From: Planctomycetia bacterium
GTDB lineage: Bacteria > Planctomycetota > UBA11346
Direction of reading: 5' to 3'
Assembly: GCA_005801395.1 (NCBI GenBank)
Contig: SYDV01000479.1
Coordinates: forward strand, 1 to 7,470
Length of the DNA stretch: 7,470 nt
The notes beneath the pieces are model-generated. The model saw only the letters and a list, made by a program, of their open reading frames with translations. It searched no databases and had not been told where the DNA came from. The position numbers were made by a program, and so were the translations under genes. Shown here in pieces: positions 1-6,147 of the stretch (its first letter is position 1; every line of letters begins with the position of its first letter).

Positions 1-268
1 CGTCGCACATGCCGCGCACGGTCGTCATCGCTCCTGCTATTAACTCCGATTCCTGCTCACAGGAAATGGCGCCGATCAACACCCGGTTACGTAAAAAAAC
101 ATGATAGGTATCCAGAACGTCACACGTACAATAATCGTCAATCTCGGACATTTTTCCCTGGAGCCATAAATCATACACCATTCCGCCGCTGGTCTCCATT
201 TTACCAGCGCCACCCGTGAGGCCAATGGCATTGCGATAAGTAAAAAACCCTGAATTACTGGCAGTTCC
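1..268 (-). pseudogene. PolB-like 3'-5' exonuclease, C-terminal fragment (partial, 5'-truncated)
   Basis: This minus-strand frame is open for 89 codons, from just after an in-frame TGA (269-271) to the left edge. It contains the stretch DYCTCDVLDTYHVFLR (encoded around 89-136). This matches the DYCETDVLNTYLLYLR block typical of the predicted PolB-like 3'-5' exonuclease family (DNA_pol_B_exo2), where the Asp after the DYC element belongs to the ExoIII-type metal-binding motif. The preceding GKM...G..VYDLWLQGKMSEI also fits that family. Family members are roughly 250 residues, so the ExoI and ExoII motifs should lie upstream (above 268). None was found there: the frame is closed by the stop, and the next ~500 bases read as unrelated sequence. 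The gene's 3' end lies outside the window. A 5'-truncated pseudogene fits best; a frameshifted gene or an internal restart at the ATG near 199 cannot be excluded. The family call rests on motif recognition alone. Confidence 0.6.
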
Positions 269-392
269 TCAAAATTTAGCGCTTGACATTAAGCCCCGAA
301 AATTTTTCCGGGAATATGTGGGCCTGCCCCAGAATTCATCCGAAGCTTTGGACCGGATTCCAATGGACTTGTTGCCAGAAGCATATCGGTGA
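240..392 (+). other. Unrecognised 50-codon open fragment ending in TGA
   Basis: A plus-strand frame runs 50 codons from a TAA (237-239) to a TGA (390-392) and reads as compositionally normal protein, for example IKPRKFFREYVGLPQ followed by EALDRIPMDLLPEAYR. It has no start codon with a ribosome binding site and no recognised domain. Its left end overlaps the broken end of the antisense exonuclease fragment. It could be the tail of a decayed gene brought in by rearrangement at about 240-270, or a chance open frame. No function is proposed. Confidence 0.25.
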
Positions 393-774
393 TGCTGCGG
401 ATATGACGACACGATTCGTACTCAAGGAGTCAGCCCGGCGACGTTCTGATGGCATCTACATCGACGGCATCGGCCTGCACCAGTGCGGCCTGCCCATTGA
501 GAGCCACGACGGATTGATCCACACGTTGGCCATGGGGGACAATAACCATGCCATCTCGGTGCAAGATGATCGTATCGAGGTGACTACCCGCATTCAGACC
601 GCGCTCTCCCTGTACATGCAGGGATTGCTGGGAAAGGCCGAGCATATCCATCGCTTGGCGGTGGGTGCCCAGGAAGTCGGTGAGGGCATGTATGTCGGTT
701 TGCAACTCACCGATGATAACCGCCACGATCGTATACGTCTGCTATTCCGACGCATCCGCTCGGTAACACCATAA
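283..774 (+). other. Gene-poor stretch with mutually antisense open frames, no recognised product
   Basis: A 163-codon plus-strand frame (283-774) is fully antisense to a 98-codon minus-strand frame (430-726) and partly antisense to a third one (594-797). Codon choice looks plausible in both of the longer frames, so reading alone cannot decide which, if either, is translated. The plus-strand protein is rich in His, Arg and Asp and has no motif I recognise. The minus-strand frame begins with a GTG right after a region containing a stop. Neither has a convincing Shine-Dalgarno sequence. The stretch beyond it, to about 1027, holds no gene I can support. I would not annotate a protein here without homology evidence. 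Confidence 0.2.
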
Positions 775-1027
775 GGGAAAGAATATGCATGTCTCACAAT
801 TGTCTCATTCCGCGTATCGCGACTTAAAGATAGGCACCTTGATCAACTCGTAAGCCAACGATTTACATCACCAGCTAGTTTTGCCTGCCGTTTCGGTTGG
901 GAGTTTTACGGCGACATGAGGAGCCACCTGTTTCAAACGTTGTCGATCCGCAGCTAATGCAGAGATTGTCGCTCGCCGAATGACTTAACCTGGGATCGCC
1001 AATCTCCGTATTGGCTCTTCACCCGCA
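775..1027. other. Intergenic stretch with no supported gene
   Basis: All frames are broken by stops. A plus-strand mini-frame from the ATG at 785 is preceded by a purine-rich AGGGAAAG but ends after 22 codons (stop about 851). Reading onward in other frames gives only scattered open pieces. No tRNA, terminator or convincing promoter was seen. It probably continues the decayed region to its left. Confidence 0.4.
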
Positions 1028-1045
1028 GCCAGGCTGGAGCCTGGC
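1028..1045. repeat. Perfect 7-bp hairpin, REP-like, downstream of the ABC operon
   Basis: GCCAGGCTGGAGCCTGGC forms a perfect 7-bp GC-rich stem with a TGGA loop. It lies 23 bases past the stop codon of the ABC ATPase gene. No T-tract follows the stem on the minus strand, so a classical intrinsic terminator is not supported. The stem and its CGTTCCCAGG flank resemble short dispersed intergenic palindromes that I recall from other proteobacterial genomes, but this copy is alone in the window. It could still stabilise the 3' end of the operon mRNA. Confidence 0.4.
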
Positions 1046-1067
1046 GTTCCCAGGAGAACCACCGCGC

Positions 1068-1961
1068 TCACACCACCTCATCCCCTACCTGCGTTAATTT
1101 AATCATCGGCAAATTATCCATTGGCCCACTTGGGCGATGATGAATTAGCGATTCTATTTGACGTTTGGTGTCAATGAAGGCTTGGCTACCGATTTGTTCA
1201 ATGGTGCGTGGTCGTGCGAGAGGCACGTCGATGATGGTTTGTAAATGTCCGTGCGGTTTCTCCGCCGTCGGCGCACCTAATACCGCGATGCGATCGGCTA
1301 AAAATACAGCTTCGTCTAAATCGTGGGTGATAAATAAAATGGTGATGTTGACGTTTTGCCAGATTTGTAGCAGGTAATTTTGCATCTGCGCTCTGGTTTG
1401 TGCATCCAACGCGCCGAAGGGTTCGTCCATTAATAAAATGCGGGGTTTATTGGCTAAGGCTCGCGCAATAGCAGCACGTTGTTTCATGCCGCCGGATAAT
1501 TGATGCGGATAGGCTTCAGCGAATTTTCCTAAACCCACTAAATCAATCCACTGCAGGGCTTCACTGCGCGCGGCGTCGTAACCCATGCCACCCATGCGCA
1601 GGCCGAACATGACATTGCGCAAAACGGTGAGCCACGGAAATAACGTGTAACTTTGGAATACCATCCCGCGATCAGGGCATGGACCAGAATCTGGTTTTCC
1701 ATCCAACAACATGCGTCCAGCCGTCGCTTCTTCTAATCCGGCTAAAATGCGAATCAGCGACGATTTACCGCAACCGGAAGCACCAATGACCGTCATGAAT
1801 TCGCGGCGATGCACGCTAAACGTCACGTCGCTTAAAGCCCGTGTTTTACCGCCATCCGGACGGTCGTAGGTTTTCCCAAGTTGCTCAACACTTAACACCA
1901 CTGGTTGCGCTTTTAGGTGTGCTAAGCGTGCAGATACCGATTGGACCGGAGCTTGGATCAT
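1068..1961 (-). CDS. ABC transporter ATP-binding protein (NitT/TauT type), probable guanidine importer ATPase
   Basis: This is the cytoplasmic ATPase subunit that powers the importer. The 297 residues hold every nucleotide-binding motif in order: Walker A GASGCGKSS (60-68), Q-loop glutamine at 103 in VFQSYTLFPW, signature LSGGMKQR (155-162), Walker B plus D-loop LLMDEPFGALD (176-186), and switch histidine in ITHDLDEA (about 211-218). VFQSYTLFPWLTV and LMDEPFGALD are typical of the NitT/TauT (nitrate, taurine, sulfonate) branch, and the length suits that branch with a modest C-terminal tail. The ATG overlaps the permease stop as ATGA, so translation is probably coupled. It is the last gene of the SBP-permease-ATPase operon. 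The enzyme class is certain; the substrate is inferred from the guanidine-II riboswitch at the head of the operon and from the divergent carboxyguanidine deiminase genes. Confidence 0.95.
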   Translation of the reverse strand: MIQAPVQSVSARLAHLKAQPVVLSVEQLGKTYDRPDGGKTRALSDVTFSVHRREFMTVIGASGCGKSSLIRILAGLEEATAGRMLLDGKPDSGPCPDRGMVFQSYTLFPWLTVLRNVMFGLRMGGMGYDAARSEALQWIDLVGLGKFAEAYPHQLSGGMKQRAAIARALANKPRILLMDEPFGALDAQTRAQMQNYLLQIWQNVNITILFITHDLDEAVFLADRIAVLGAPTAEKPHGHLQTIIDVPLARPRTIEQIGSQAFIDTKRQIESLIHHRPSGPMDNLPMIKLTQVGDEVV

Positions 1962-2974
1962 GGCGTAACTCGACGTTTAAATAAACGGAAAAAGGCCATT
2001 ACCAACTTGCCTACTCGTCCAGGCGGCTTCCCTTGCCACGGAAATAAAATGCGACCGAGCATTGCGAAAAATTGATCGGTGATCAATCCCAGCATGCCAA
2101 TCAGGATAATTCCAGCAAAGACGTTATCGTAATTGCGGTACTTGCCTTGCTGATTGATGAAATAACTAATCCCACTGCTGGCACCGATCAGTTCAGCCAC
2201 GATCAAATACGTCCAAGCCCAACCCAATAAAATACGCATGTCGTTATATAGATTTGGTAATATTCCAGGAAAGACCACGTGCGTGACTAAATGGCGGCCT
2301 TTGGCACCCAGGGTTTGTGCCGCTTCCAACAAGGCGTTGTCAAATTGGCGAGTCGTGTTCGCCACCACCAACACTAACTGAAAAAAAGTCCCGATAAAAA
2401 TAATCGCGATCTTTGGTCCATCATTAATACCCCACACCGCAACCATTAATGCTCCGAAAGCAGGTGCTGGCATGTAGCGAATGAAGTCAACAAAGGGCTC
2501 AATTAAACGGCTGAAAAACGAAAACGTACCGCACATAATGCCAATAGGAACGCCGATGACAGCCGCTGCGGTGAAACCGATAAAAATAATACCAATACTG
2601 TGCCACAAACTTTGGTGCAGCCACGGATCGCCACTGCGTTTCGGCGGGGTAATAAAACCGGTATACAATGCGGTAACAACCGCATGTGGTGGCGGCAAGA
2701 AAATTGGGTTGGAACGATAACCCACGGCCAACGGTTTTCCCGCGGCCATGGTTTTAGCATTATCATCGTTAAACACTTGACGATCGACCATCATGTCGAC
2801 GACGAGAAACTCACTGCCGCCCGGCTCGGTAATCGTAATCAATGGATGCCAAATAAATGGCACATAACTGACCACGCACCACACCAACAGCGGCAATAAA
2901 AATGCACCGATCGTCAACAGGGTTTGCCGCCGTGGAGACAACTCACGGCGGACCGCAAACCAGCGCTCAGCCAT
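1958..2974 (-). CDS. ABC transporter permease (NitT/TauT type), probable guanidine importer
   Basis: This is the inner-membrane permease, 338 residues. One hydrophobic segment lies near the N-terminus (about 17-39). It is followed by a long, mostly polar stretch (about 45-120), probably periplasmic, and then the usual BPD_transp_1 core with about five more membrane segments (roughly 125-147, 165-182, 187-206, 244-266, 283-307). The EAA loop that docks to the ATPase is clear: EAAQTLGAKGRHLVTHVVFP, about 218-237, followed by GILPNL. The start codon follows the SBP stop directly (TAAATG), and the 3' end overlaps the ATPase start by 4 nt, a compact coupled operon. The ~75-residue insertion after the first membrane segment is longer than in SsuC- or TauC-type permeases as I know them. 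The permease call is firm. Guanidine as substrate is inference from riboswitch control and neighbours. Confidence 0.92.
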   Translation of the reverse strand: MAERWFAVRRELSPRRQTLLTIGAFLLPLLVWCVVSYVPFIWHPLITITEPGGSEFLVVDMMVDRQVFNDDNAKTMAAGKPLAVGYRSNPIFLPPPHAVVTALYTGFITPPKRSGDPWLHQSLWHSIGIIFIGFTAAAVIGVPIGIMCGTFSFFSRLIEPFVDFIRYMPAPAFGALMVAVWGINDGPKIAIIFIGTFFQLVLVVANTTRQFDNALLEAAQTLGAKGRHLVTHVVFPGILPNLYNDMRILLGWAWTYLIVAELIGASSGISYFINQQGKYRNYDNVFAGIILIGMLGLITDQFFAMLGRILFPWQGKPPGRVGKLVMAFFRLFKRRVTP

Positions 2975-3967
2975 TTAAGGCAGCGCCAATACCAGCGAAG
3001 AATCAAGGAACGTTGCTGGATCAATTTTCGCTTCGTAGACTTTATTCGCTACATTAAAAGCATTGGCAACCTGACTTGAGCCCAAGATGGAGTCGAGGGT
3101 CGCACCTGGCATAAATGCCTTTTTGGCCATTGCCGTATCGAAAAATTTTGTTCCGGGAATGAGTAACGCATATTCTGCGGCAGGCACACTAACACGAGCA
3201 GCCATTATTTTTATCGCATCGTCTTTGGTTTTTGGATCTTGAATATAGGCTACGATTTTGGGCCAAACGGCGACAAATTTCGCCCAGTCGGCTTTACGCG
3301 TGGATAAACTTTCAGTCGATACGGCAACCACGTCGTAAATTAATCCTGGAACGTCCTTGCTGGTATATACGGCTTTTGATCCAGGCACTTGTTTGAGCGC
3401 GGCACCTGAATTCGGCTGCCAAGCAGCAATGGCGTCTACGCCACCAGAAGCCAAGGTTTGCGGCGTGTCATTCGTGGGAACATTGACTAATTCCACATCA
3501 GATTCCTTCATGCCGTTGGCTTCTAACGCTTTTAACAACATGAGATGCTCAACGAACCCCAACTCTAAACCAATTTTCTTACCCTTAAGATCTTTAATTG
3601 AATTAATTCCAGGCTTGGCCACGATCATGTCGTTACCATAACTAAAATCGTTAATCATAATTGCTTTAGAGGCTTTGCCCGTCGCACCCATGACTAATTG
3701 ATCACCATTAGTGACAGTCACCGCATCCACTTTTCCGGCCTGAAACGCTTCCATCGATGGCACATATTCCATCCACACAAATTCAACCGGCACGCCGGCC
3801 TCTTTGTACCAGCCCTTCTGAATGGCGACATCAAAGGCCACCCAGCCTGGCCAATCGCTGTAAGCGACTTTTAACGATTCAGCAGACGTCAGCGGCGCGG
3901 CTAAACCGAGCACCGCGATGGCCACCGCCGACAGGCTTGAGAGACGACGAGTGAGAGCGCGAATCAT
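2975..3967 (-). CDS. ABC transporter periplasmic substrate-binding protein (NMT1/TauA-like), probable guanidine binding
   Basis: The longest open frame begins at 4024, but the start at 3967 is preferred. An AAAGGA box (3975-3980) sits 7 nt upstream, and the protein then opens with a classical Sec signal: basic MIRALTRR, a hydrophobic core, and a likely cut after LTSA (about residue 29). The mature protein of ~300 residues begins [13 protein letters not shown] and fits the NMT1/TauA/SsuA fold, with typical phrases such as [32 protein letters not shown] and [13 protein letters not shown]. No lipobox cysteine is present, so a free periplasmic protein is expected. It is the first gene of the transporter operon and lies 236 nt downstream of a guanidine-II riboswitch. 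The specific ligand is inferred to be guanidine or a close relative. Family assignment is strong; ligand assignment is moderate. Confidence 0.92.
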   Translation of the reverse strand: MIRALTRRLSSLSAVAIAVLGLAAPLTSAESLKVAYSDWPGWVAFDVAIQKGWYKEAGVPVEFVWMEYVPSMEAFQAGKVDAVTVTNGDQLVMGATGKASKAIMINDFSYGNDMIVAKPGINSIKDLKGKKIGLELGFVEHLMLLKALEANGMKESDVELVNVPTNDTPQTLASGGVDAIAAWQPNSGAALKQVPGSKAVYTSKDVPGLIYDVVAVSTESLSTRKADWAKFVAVWPKIVAYIQDPKTKDDAIKIMAARVSVPAAEYALLIPGTKFFDTAMAKKAFMPGATLDSILGSSQVANAFNVANKVYEAKIDPATFLDSSLVLALP

Positions 3968-4073
3968 AGCAGAGTCCTTTGTTGTTGGATGATAGCAGGT
4001 GAATGAAAGCTGAGATGAAAACAAAAAGATTACGTGAACATGCTTCGTGAATAAGCAGTTGATGCTCCCAAAT

Positions 4074-4087
4074 TGAGCAATTGCTCA
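4074..4087. promoter_or_regulatory. 14-bp perfect palindrome in the transporter leader
   Basis: TGAGCAATTGCTCA is a perfect dyad about 107 nt upstream of the substrate-binding-protein start, inside the long leader that follows the minus-strand riboswitch. In DNA it could be an operator half-site pair; in RNA it would be a TGAGC/GCTCA stem with an AATT loop. No T-run follows, so it is not a terminator. The function is unknown. Confidence 0.3.
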
Positions 4088-4203
4088 TTCGTGCACGTAT
4101 CTGAAAGGGGATAATTCCAATGCGAGCGGCGTAACAAACCGCCGTATTCGTGGATAAAAGCGAGTGGGTGTTAAACCGCACTTGCATGATCGCTACCAGT
4201 AGC

Positions 4204-4251
4204 CGGGCCGTCCCGACAGGCGCAGTACACAACGAGGGTCGTCCCTCATTG
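4204..4251 (-). ncRNA. Guanidine-II (mini-ykkC) riboswitch ahead of the ABC importer operon
   Basis: Read on the minus strand, two hairpins with the class signature occur in series. The first (4251 to 4230) is a 9-bp stem including one G-T pair, ending in GGG-ACGA-CCC. The second (4215 to 4204) is CGGG-ACGG-CCCG. They are separated by a 14-nt linker. Paired stem-loops with ACGR tetraloops closed by G-C pairs are the hallmark of guanidine-II riboswitches, in which two loops dock and each binds one guanidinium; ligand normally turns expression on. A further small hairpin (GCTAC-TG-GTAGC, 4192-4203) abuts the second stem. The gene start lies 236 nt away, longer than I would expect for simple ribosome-binding-site masking, so the expression platform is unclear. 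Confidence 0.88.
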
Positions 4252-4317
4252 CGGACTCGGAAGTGATCCAGAGTCATTCGACTAGAGCAACCACAGTGCC
4301 AATGGTTTTTTCTTTTT

Positions 4318-4538
4318 TATGTCCGACGTCCGAGGTCCGACGTCCGAGGTCCTGCGTGGTCCATTATTTCATGACGGCGGATGATTGAAACTCGGCTACA
4401 GAAAAGATGAAGCCATTTACGCTCTTTGGGGATCAATTGGTATAAAATGGCTCCAGCCTTTCTGCAGCTGGAAAATTTCTCACAACAATCAACAAGTCTT
4501 CGATTAGGCAGGACATCGGACATCGGACATCGGACATA
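4318..4538. repeat. Element bounded by inverted arrays of a 7-nt repeat (GTCCGAN / NTCGGAC)
   Basis: The left array (4321-4355) holds four GTCCGA(C/G) heptamers and then GTCCTGC. The right array (4508-4535) is its inverse: GCAGGAC and then three ATCGGAC units. The outer ends form a perfect 9-bp inverted repeat (TATGTCCGA at 4318-4326, TCGGACATA at 4530-4538). If the element is taken as TGTCC...GGACA, it is flanked on both sides by TA. The ~150-bp core carries an extended -10-like TGGTATAAAA (4438-4447) and a 6-bp stem (4452-4472), but no convincing gene. A 68-codon minus-strand frame spans it, starting and ending inside the arrays. I recall similar heptamer clusters beside four-helix-bundle (S23-like) genes in other bacteria, but the core does not read as such a protein. 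A MITE-like or decayed insertion is plausible. Confidence 0.6.
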
Positions 4539-4603
4539 TAGAAAAATTCAAACGCCCATTGCCAGCCCAATAACACGGCTAGCGTGCTCACCATAATTCA
4601 CCC

Positions 4604-4646
4604 CGCTCTGGACGGCCAGAGTGCGGTAACATTTCGGGACGGCCCG
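4604..4646 (+). ncRNA. Guanidine-II (mini-ykkC) riboswitch ahead of cgdA-cgdB-carboxylase
   Basis: Two hairpins with the guanidine-II signature occur on the plus strand. P1 (4604-4623) is an 8-bp stem with one G-T pair, tipped CTCTGG-ACGG-CCAGAG. P2 (4635-4646) is CGGG-ACGG-CCCG. The linker is 11 nt (4624-4634). The ACGR loops closed by GG/CC pairs identify the class, whose ligand is guanidine and whose usual output is gene activation. A CATAAT box at 4592-4597 would place a transcript start close to 4604, but no good -35 was seen. The leader continues ~90 nt to the gene and contains further hairpins (4648-4667, 4667-4676, 4674-4686) that may form the expression platform. Confidence 0.9.
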
Positions 4647-4673
4647 CGACGACCAATGGTCTTCGTCCAGCGC

Positions 4674-4698
4674 TGGCCACAAGCCAAACTCTCTTTTT
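4674..4698 (+). terminator. Terminator-like hairpin plus T-tract between riboswitch and cgdA
   Basis: A short TGGC/GCCA stem with a CACAA loop (4674-4686) is followed by AACTCTC and then TTTTT (4694-4698). Its left arm overlaps a perfect CCAGCGCTGG palindrome (4667-4676), so the two folds exclude each other, as in an attenuator. The stem has only 4 bp and the T-tract starts several bases after it, so intrinsic termination here is a hypothesis. It would make riboswitch control transcriptional. Confidence 0.3.
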
Positions 4699-4704
4699 AT
4701 TCAC

Positions 4705-4721
4705 ACCGATCATTGATCGGT
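4705..4721. promoter_or_regulatory. 17-bp dyad, possible operator or RNA hairpin, just upstream of cgdA
   Basis: ACCGATCATTGATCGGT is a perfect 8-bp inverted repeat around one central base and ends 16 nt before the cgdA start codon. Its length and symmetry suit a dimeric repressor site (TetR-like operators look similar). In RNA it would instead fold into a hairpin right beside the start region. No regulator gene lies in the window, so the choice is open. Confidence 0.4.
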
Positions 4722-4737
4722 CTGCTCTGGTTATTTT

Positions 4738-5478
4738 ATGACACTCACTAAGCCAACTCCTATTCCAGCTCAACGTCACATGTTCCAACAGGTCCTGCCC
4801 GCTGGCGGCATGTGGTCTTGGCGCTTACCGCGCCACACCGGTTTACGTCTGACCGACCGAGACGGTGGTGCCAACGTCGTCGCATTATTTTTCAATGCCC
4901 AACAACCGCTCGAACGTTACAATATGGCCGACACGTTAAAGGCCCAGCACACGGCTTTTCTCACCGCTGGGCGCGTACTCTATTCCGATATGGGACGCGT
5001 GCTGTGTTCCATAACAGAGGACACCTGCGGGTGGCACGACACCATGACCGGACATAATAATGCCGATGATGTATTAACACGTTTTGGCACGCAAACCTAT
5101 CAAACGCATCGCAATACTATGTTTCGCAATGCGCGTGATAATTTACTCATCGAATTAGGAAAACATGGATTGGGCGCCAAAGACATTGTCGCTAATGTGA
5201 ATTTTTTCTCCAAAATTTCCGCCGATCATAATAATTCATTGGTTTACAAGACTGGCCATAGTAAGGCAGGTGCAACGGTGGACCTACGCAGTGAGATGGA
5301 GGTCTTAGTCGTGTTAACCGCCGTGCCACATCCACTTGATCCGGCACGAACCTATTCGCCCAAACCCATCACCATTGATTTATGGCACGCAGATCCTCCC
5401 GCCGATAATGACCTATGTCGCACCTCACGACCAGAAAATGGCCGTGGGTTTGAACGCACCGAATTACTTTTTCGCTAA
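4738..5478 (+). CDS. cgdA: Carboxyguanidine deiminase subunit, UAAP1-type (DUF1989 family)
   Basis: The 246-residue protein matches the family long annotated as urea amidolyase-associated protein 1. Characteristic stretches are VLPAGGMWSWRLPR (about 19-32), LTDRDGGANVVALFFNA, YNMADTLKAQHTAFLTAG, DTCGWHD (95-101) and NVNFFSK (153-159). UAAP1 and UAAP2 proteins have been shown elsewhere to form carboxyguanidine deiminase (CgdAB), which converts carboxyguanidine to allophanate plus ammonia in guanidine assimilation. Here the DTCGWHD cysteine is kept, but the partner's MHSC cysteine position reads FRNA, so this subunit may lack a complete metal site. The start is the first ATG after an in-frame stop (4714-4716). 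No Shine-Dalgarno sequence is visible, only CTCTGG. A guanidine-II riboswitch and a 17-bp dyad lie just upstream. Family is near certain; the A/B subunit letter is my assignment. Confidence 0.9.
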   Translation: MTLTKPTPIPAQRHMFQQVLPAGGMWSWRLPRHTGLRLTDRDGGANVVALFFNAQQPLERYNMADTLKAQHTAFLTAGRVLYSDMGRVLCSITEDTCGWHDTMTGHNNADDVLTRFGTQTYQTHRNTMFRNARDNLLIELGKHGLGAKDIVANVNFFSKISADHNNSLVYKTGHSKAGATVDLRSEMEVLVVLTAVPHPLDPARTYSPKPITIDLWHADPPADNDLCRTSRPENGRGFERTELLFR

Positions 5479-5490
5479 AGGACCGCCGCC

Positions 5491-6147
5491 ATGACCACTT
5501 TTACCCTGAGTTCGCGCGATCCCGCTACCGCACAACTGGATGTCGTCGTTCCTGCCGGTGACGGTTGGACGCAGGTTATTCCACGCGGTCACGTTTTACG
5601 CATCGTTGATCTCGAAGGGAATCAAGCCGTCGACACTATGTTTTATGACGCGCATGATCCCAGCGAACGTTATTGCGCCGCGACGACCTTACGTAAGCAA
5701 CAACGCGTTTATCTCAGCACCGGCACGCAATTAATGTCGAGCCTTGGACGACCACTAATGTCCATTATTGCCGACACTTGCGGACGTCACGACACCCTTG
5801 GTGGTGCATGTGCAGCAGAATCTAATGCCGTGCGGTATAGCCACGATAAGATTCATATGCACAGTTGTCGTGATACTTTTTTATTAGCCTTGGCGCGCTA
5901 CAGCGAAAAATCTGGAACGACGTTGGGAAAGCGCGATTTATCCTCCAATGTTAATTTTTTCATGAACGTACCCGTAACACCGGACGGCGGATTAACTTTT
6001 GCCGATGGCGTGTCGGAAGCGGGTAAATATGTCGAACTGATGGCCGAACGAGACACGTTAGTGCTCGTCTCTAATTGTCCGCAACTCAACAATCCCTGTA
6101 ATGCATATAATCCCACCCCCGTGCGGATGTTGGTGTGGAACGCATGA
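5491..6147 (+). CDS. cgdB: Carboxyguanidine deiminase subunit, UAAP2-type (DUF1989 family)
   Basis: The 218-residue partner of the preceding gene is the same fold and about as long as UAAP2 proteins I know. Recognisable blocks are VVPAGDGWTQVIPRG, RIVDLEGNQAVDTMFYDA (38-54), DTCGRHDTLGGAC (95-107), MHSC (123-126), NVNFFMNVPVTPDGGLTF (153-170) and NCPQLNNPCNAYNPTP (195-210). The cysteines at 97, 107 and 126 with nearby histidines probably bind the catalytic metal, which the UAAP1 partner seems to lack in part; this is inference from conservation. AAAGGA (5477-5482) overlaps the upstream stop and sits 8 nt before the ATG, a good ribosome binding site. The 3' end overlaps the next gene's start as ATGA. 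With its partner it should deiminate carboxyguanidine made by a guanidine carboxylase. Confidence 0.92.
   Translation: MTTFTLSSRDPATAQLDVVVPAGDGWTQVIPRGHVLRIVDLEGNQAVDTMFYDAHDPSERYCAATTLRKQQRVYLSTGTQLMSSLGRPLMSIIADTCGRHDTLGGACAAESNAVRYSHDKIHMHSCRDTFLLALARYSEKSGTTLGKRDLSSNVNFFMNVPVTPDGGLTFADGVSEAGKYVELMAERDTLVLVSNCPQLNNPCNAYNPTPVRMLVWNA

Noticed and set aside
3879..4277. 132-codon minus-strand frame across the transporter leader and the SBP signal-peptide region
   Set aside because: It covers the riboswitch and leader hairpins, is out of frame with the well-supported SBP gene, and has no ribosome binding site or recognisable domain.
4289..4318. AACCA/TGGTT stem followed by a T-rich run as a plus-strand terminator
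   Set aside because: The stem is only 5 bp with an AT-rich base, and no plus-strand gene lies upstream to be terminated. The A-rich complement may simply be promoter-upstream DNA for the transporter.
4317..4523. 68-codon minus-strand frame inside the heptamer-bounded element
   Set aside because: Both ends are translated heptamer repeats (MSDV... and ...TSDLGRRT), and the middle matches no family I recognise, including four-helix-bundle S23-like proteins. More likely a chance frame.
4321..4535. Heptamer arrays considered as a CRISPR array
   Set aside because: Units are 7 nt, contiguous and without spacers, and the two arrays are inverted relative to each other. No cas gene is present.
3968..4737. 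Guanidine-I (ykkC-yxkD) riboswitch
   Set aside because: The long conserved core of that class (CTAGGGTTCCG and the ACAAAAGCCCGGGAGA-like tail) is absent; the paired ACGR stem-loops fit guanidine-II instead.
4588..4788. 66-codon minus-strand frame antisense to the cgdA riboswitch and start
   Set aside because: It is antisense to a clear structured RNA and to the cgdA 5' end, with no domain or ribosome binding site.
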